Source: Skeletonema tropicum (lineage: Eukaryota > Bacillariophyta > Thalassiosirophyceae > Thalassiosirales > Thalassiosiraceae). Taken from it: a stretch of 64,000 bases of DNA. The DNA is taken from assembly GCA_037178625.1 (NCBI GenBank), contig CM074132.1:2790001-2854000 (forward strand). The letters run 5' to 3'. The position numbers and the translations under genes are program-made. Positions 63,034 to 64,000 of the stretch are shown piece by piece. The notes under the pieces were generated by a model. The model worked only from the letters and a program-made list of their open reading frames with translations, did no database searches and was not told the origin of the DNA. Every line of letters begins with the position of its first letter. Positions within the stretch are counted from its first letter, which is position 1.

Positions 63034-64000
63034 GCTAGCTGCCTATCTACTCATAGAATGACTCGTTAGCCCCCAAGTCAAATAAATATTTATGCGCTAC
63101 AGTGATTCAACAGAGGTTGCCCGCGGGAGAGTCCGCTCGTAGGGGCGGGCAATTATCGTGGGCGGGCAATTATTGTAACGGAACAGTCAACCGCACACGG
63201 GGTTACGTTTGGCCTTCCCGCGTAATTTTGAGATGGAACGAGAAACGCAAAAAATCCATCATCCACCACACCTTTTACACCGTCACCATGATGTCCTCCA
63301 CTCCTGTGGCCACAGTTAAGCGTGCATATTGAATACGCCTAGAATACTCGGCTTGACCAGTCGCATAAATCATCTTATACGCGCCCAAGCCAGGAAAACT
63401 CAGTCGATCCACCTTAAATGAATAAAATAACGTCGCCATCGACGGCATAAAATTTACCACTTTCACCTCCATTCACCCCTCCTATGGACGTTTCGGCAAT
63501 GATATGTTACAAAAGAGAGGATATCCTTTCACCACATCAATGTTATATATACATTGGGCGTCTATTTATCCTTGGGTAGTCCAAACCCATTATCTAATCG
63601 ATAATCAACCACATTTCACAAGTTAGACAGAATCTATTATTTGCTCCTTAAACGCAATGCTGAAATCAACATCGTGAAGGACCGATAACATCAAATGAGT
63701 GGTAATTTATATACCAATTGATCGTATGCGTATATTCGAATACTTCGACAAGTGGATGATGCTTTATAGTGATTATAACACATGGGAGACAGTGTTATGT
63801 ATGTTGGTTTTGATGTAGGCTAAATATGCAATGAGTTTTACTGAACAAACAAGTATTTCCTCAGAACTCATTGTTATTATCGCTCCCAAGGATGTTTACT
63901 ATCATAATAATAATAAGCTGATGCTTGTTTGATCGATATGCATCCCGTTTCCATTAGCTTTCGGTTAGTTGTTGCGTTCGACAGAGACGAAAAACATGTA
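63034..64000. other. Terminal non-coding region
   Basis: A 17-base unit (GGGCGGGCAATTAT-Y-GT) is repeated twice in tandem at 63143-63159 and 63160-63176. A 65-codon ORF on the minus strand (63472-63275) starts with ATG and has a globular-looking composition, but I cannot support it. The last 500 bases are AT-rich with nothing recognisable. Confidence 0.4.

Noticed and set aside
1..64000. tRNA, rRNA and CRISPR arrays
   Set aside because: Reading for T-loop strings, rRNA cores and regularly spaced short repeats found none that hold up; the 229-bp array is too long-period and has no spacers.

Overview
The window looks like nuclear DNA of a centric diatom, probably of the Thalassiosira/Cyclotella/Skeletonema group. 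The evidence is: genes with few, short GT-AG introns (82-206 nt in the models below); plastid precursors whose signal peptide ends in an 'xAF' cleavage motif (fructose-bisphosphate aldolase, 46.9 kb; an RCCR-like protein, 49.9 kb); zeta-class (cadmium/zinc, CDCA-type) carbonic anhydrases, known mainly from diatoms; a divergent diatom-type cyclin; and many low-complexity proteins of unknown function. There is no operon structure, and genes alternate strand freely.

Layout. 1-8.74 kb is a tandem array of a small gene (200 aa). Two units are 3,576 bp long and carry the same 2,066-bp Tc1/mariner-type element; a third unit lacks the element and shows the intact TA target. 8.74-10.69 kb has no convincing gene. 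10.69-19.94 kb (minus) is a three-exon GCN1 homologue (2,986 aa), the ribosome-associated activator of the GCN2 kinase. It is divergent from a secreted or membrane-anchored protein (20.37-22.35). An armadillo-repeat protein follows (22.54-24.14, minus). 24.1-31 kb is gene-poor and repeat-rich: a foldback element, a C2H2-finger ORF, a 229-bp tandem repeat and decayed coding fragments. 31-46 kb holds mostly lineage-specific proteins: two carry the same motif as the tandem gene, one is a helicase-derived protein without its DEAD domain, and one is a cyclin with a split cyclin box.

46.8-53.2 kb is metabolic: plastid class II aldolase, a plastid RCCR/bilin-reductase-like protein, a membrane alpha/beta hydrolase and an FAD monooxygenase. 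54.0-57.8 kb is a head-to-head pair of ERV41/46-thioredoxin fusion proteins (PDI-C type) of the early secretory pathway. 58.1-60.1 kb is a head-to-head pair of zeta carbonic anhydrases whose shared promoter contains a cluster of CRE-like motifs matching the CO2/cAMP-responsive elements described in diatoms. A coiled-coil membrane protein (60.6-62.6) and a 210-bp TA-flanked MITE (62.8-63.0) close the window.

The carbonic anhydrases and the plastid aldolase both belong to carbon acquisition and fixation, but nothing shows they are coordinated. The most informative structural finds are the element-plus/element-free tandem units, the shared domain in three unrelated genes, and the CRE cluster between the two carbonic anhydrases. 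Coordinates of spliced genes are full spans; exon limits are in the evidence and were read by eye from GT-AG sites and frame continuity.
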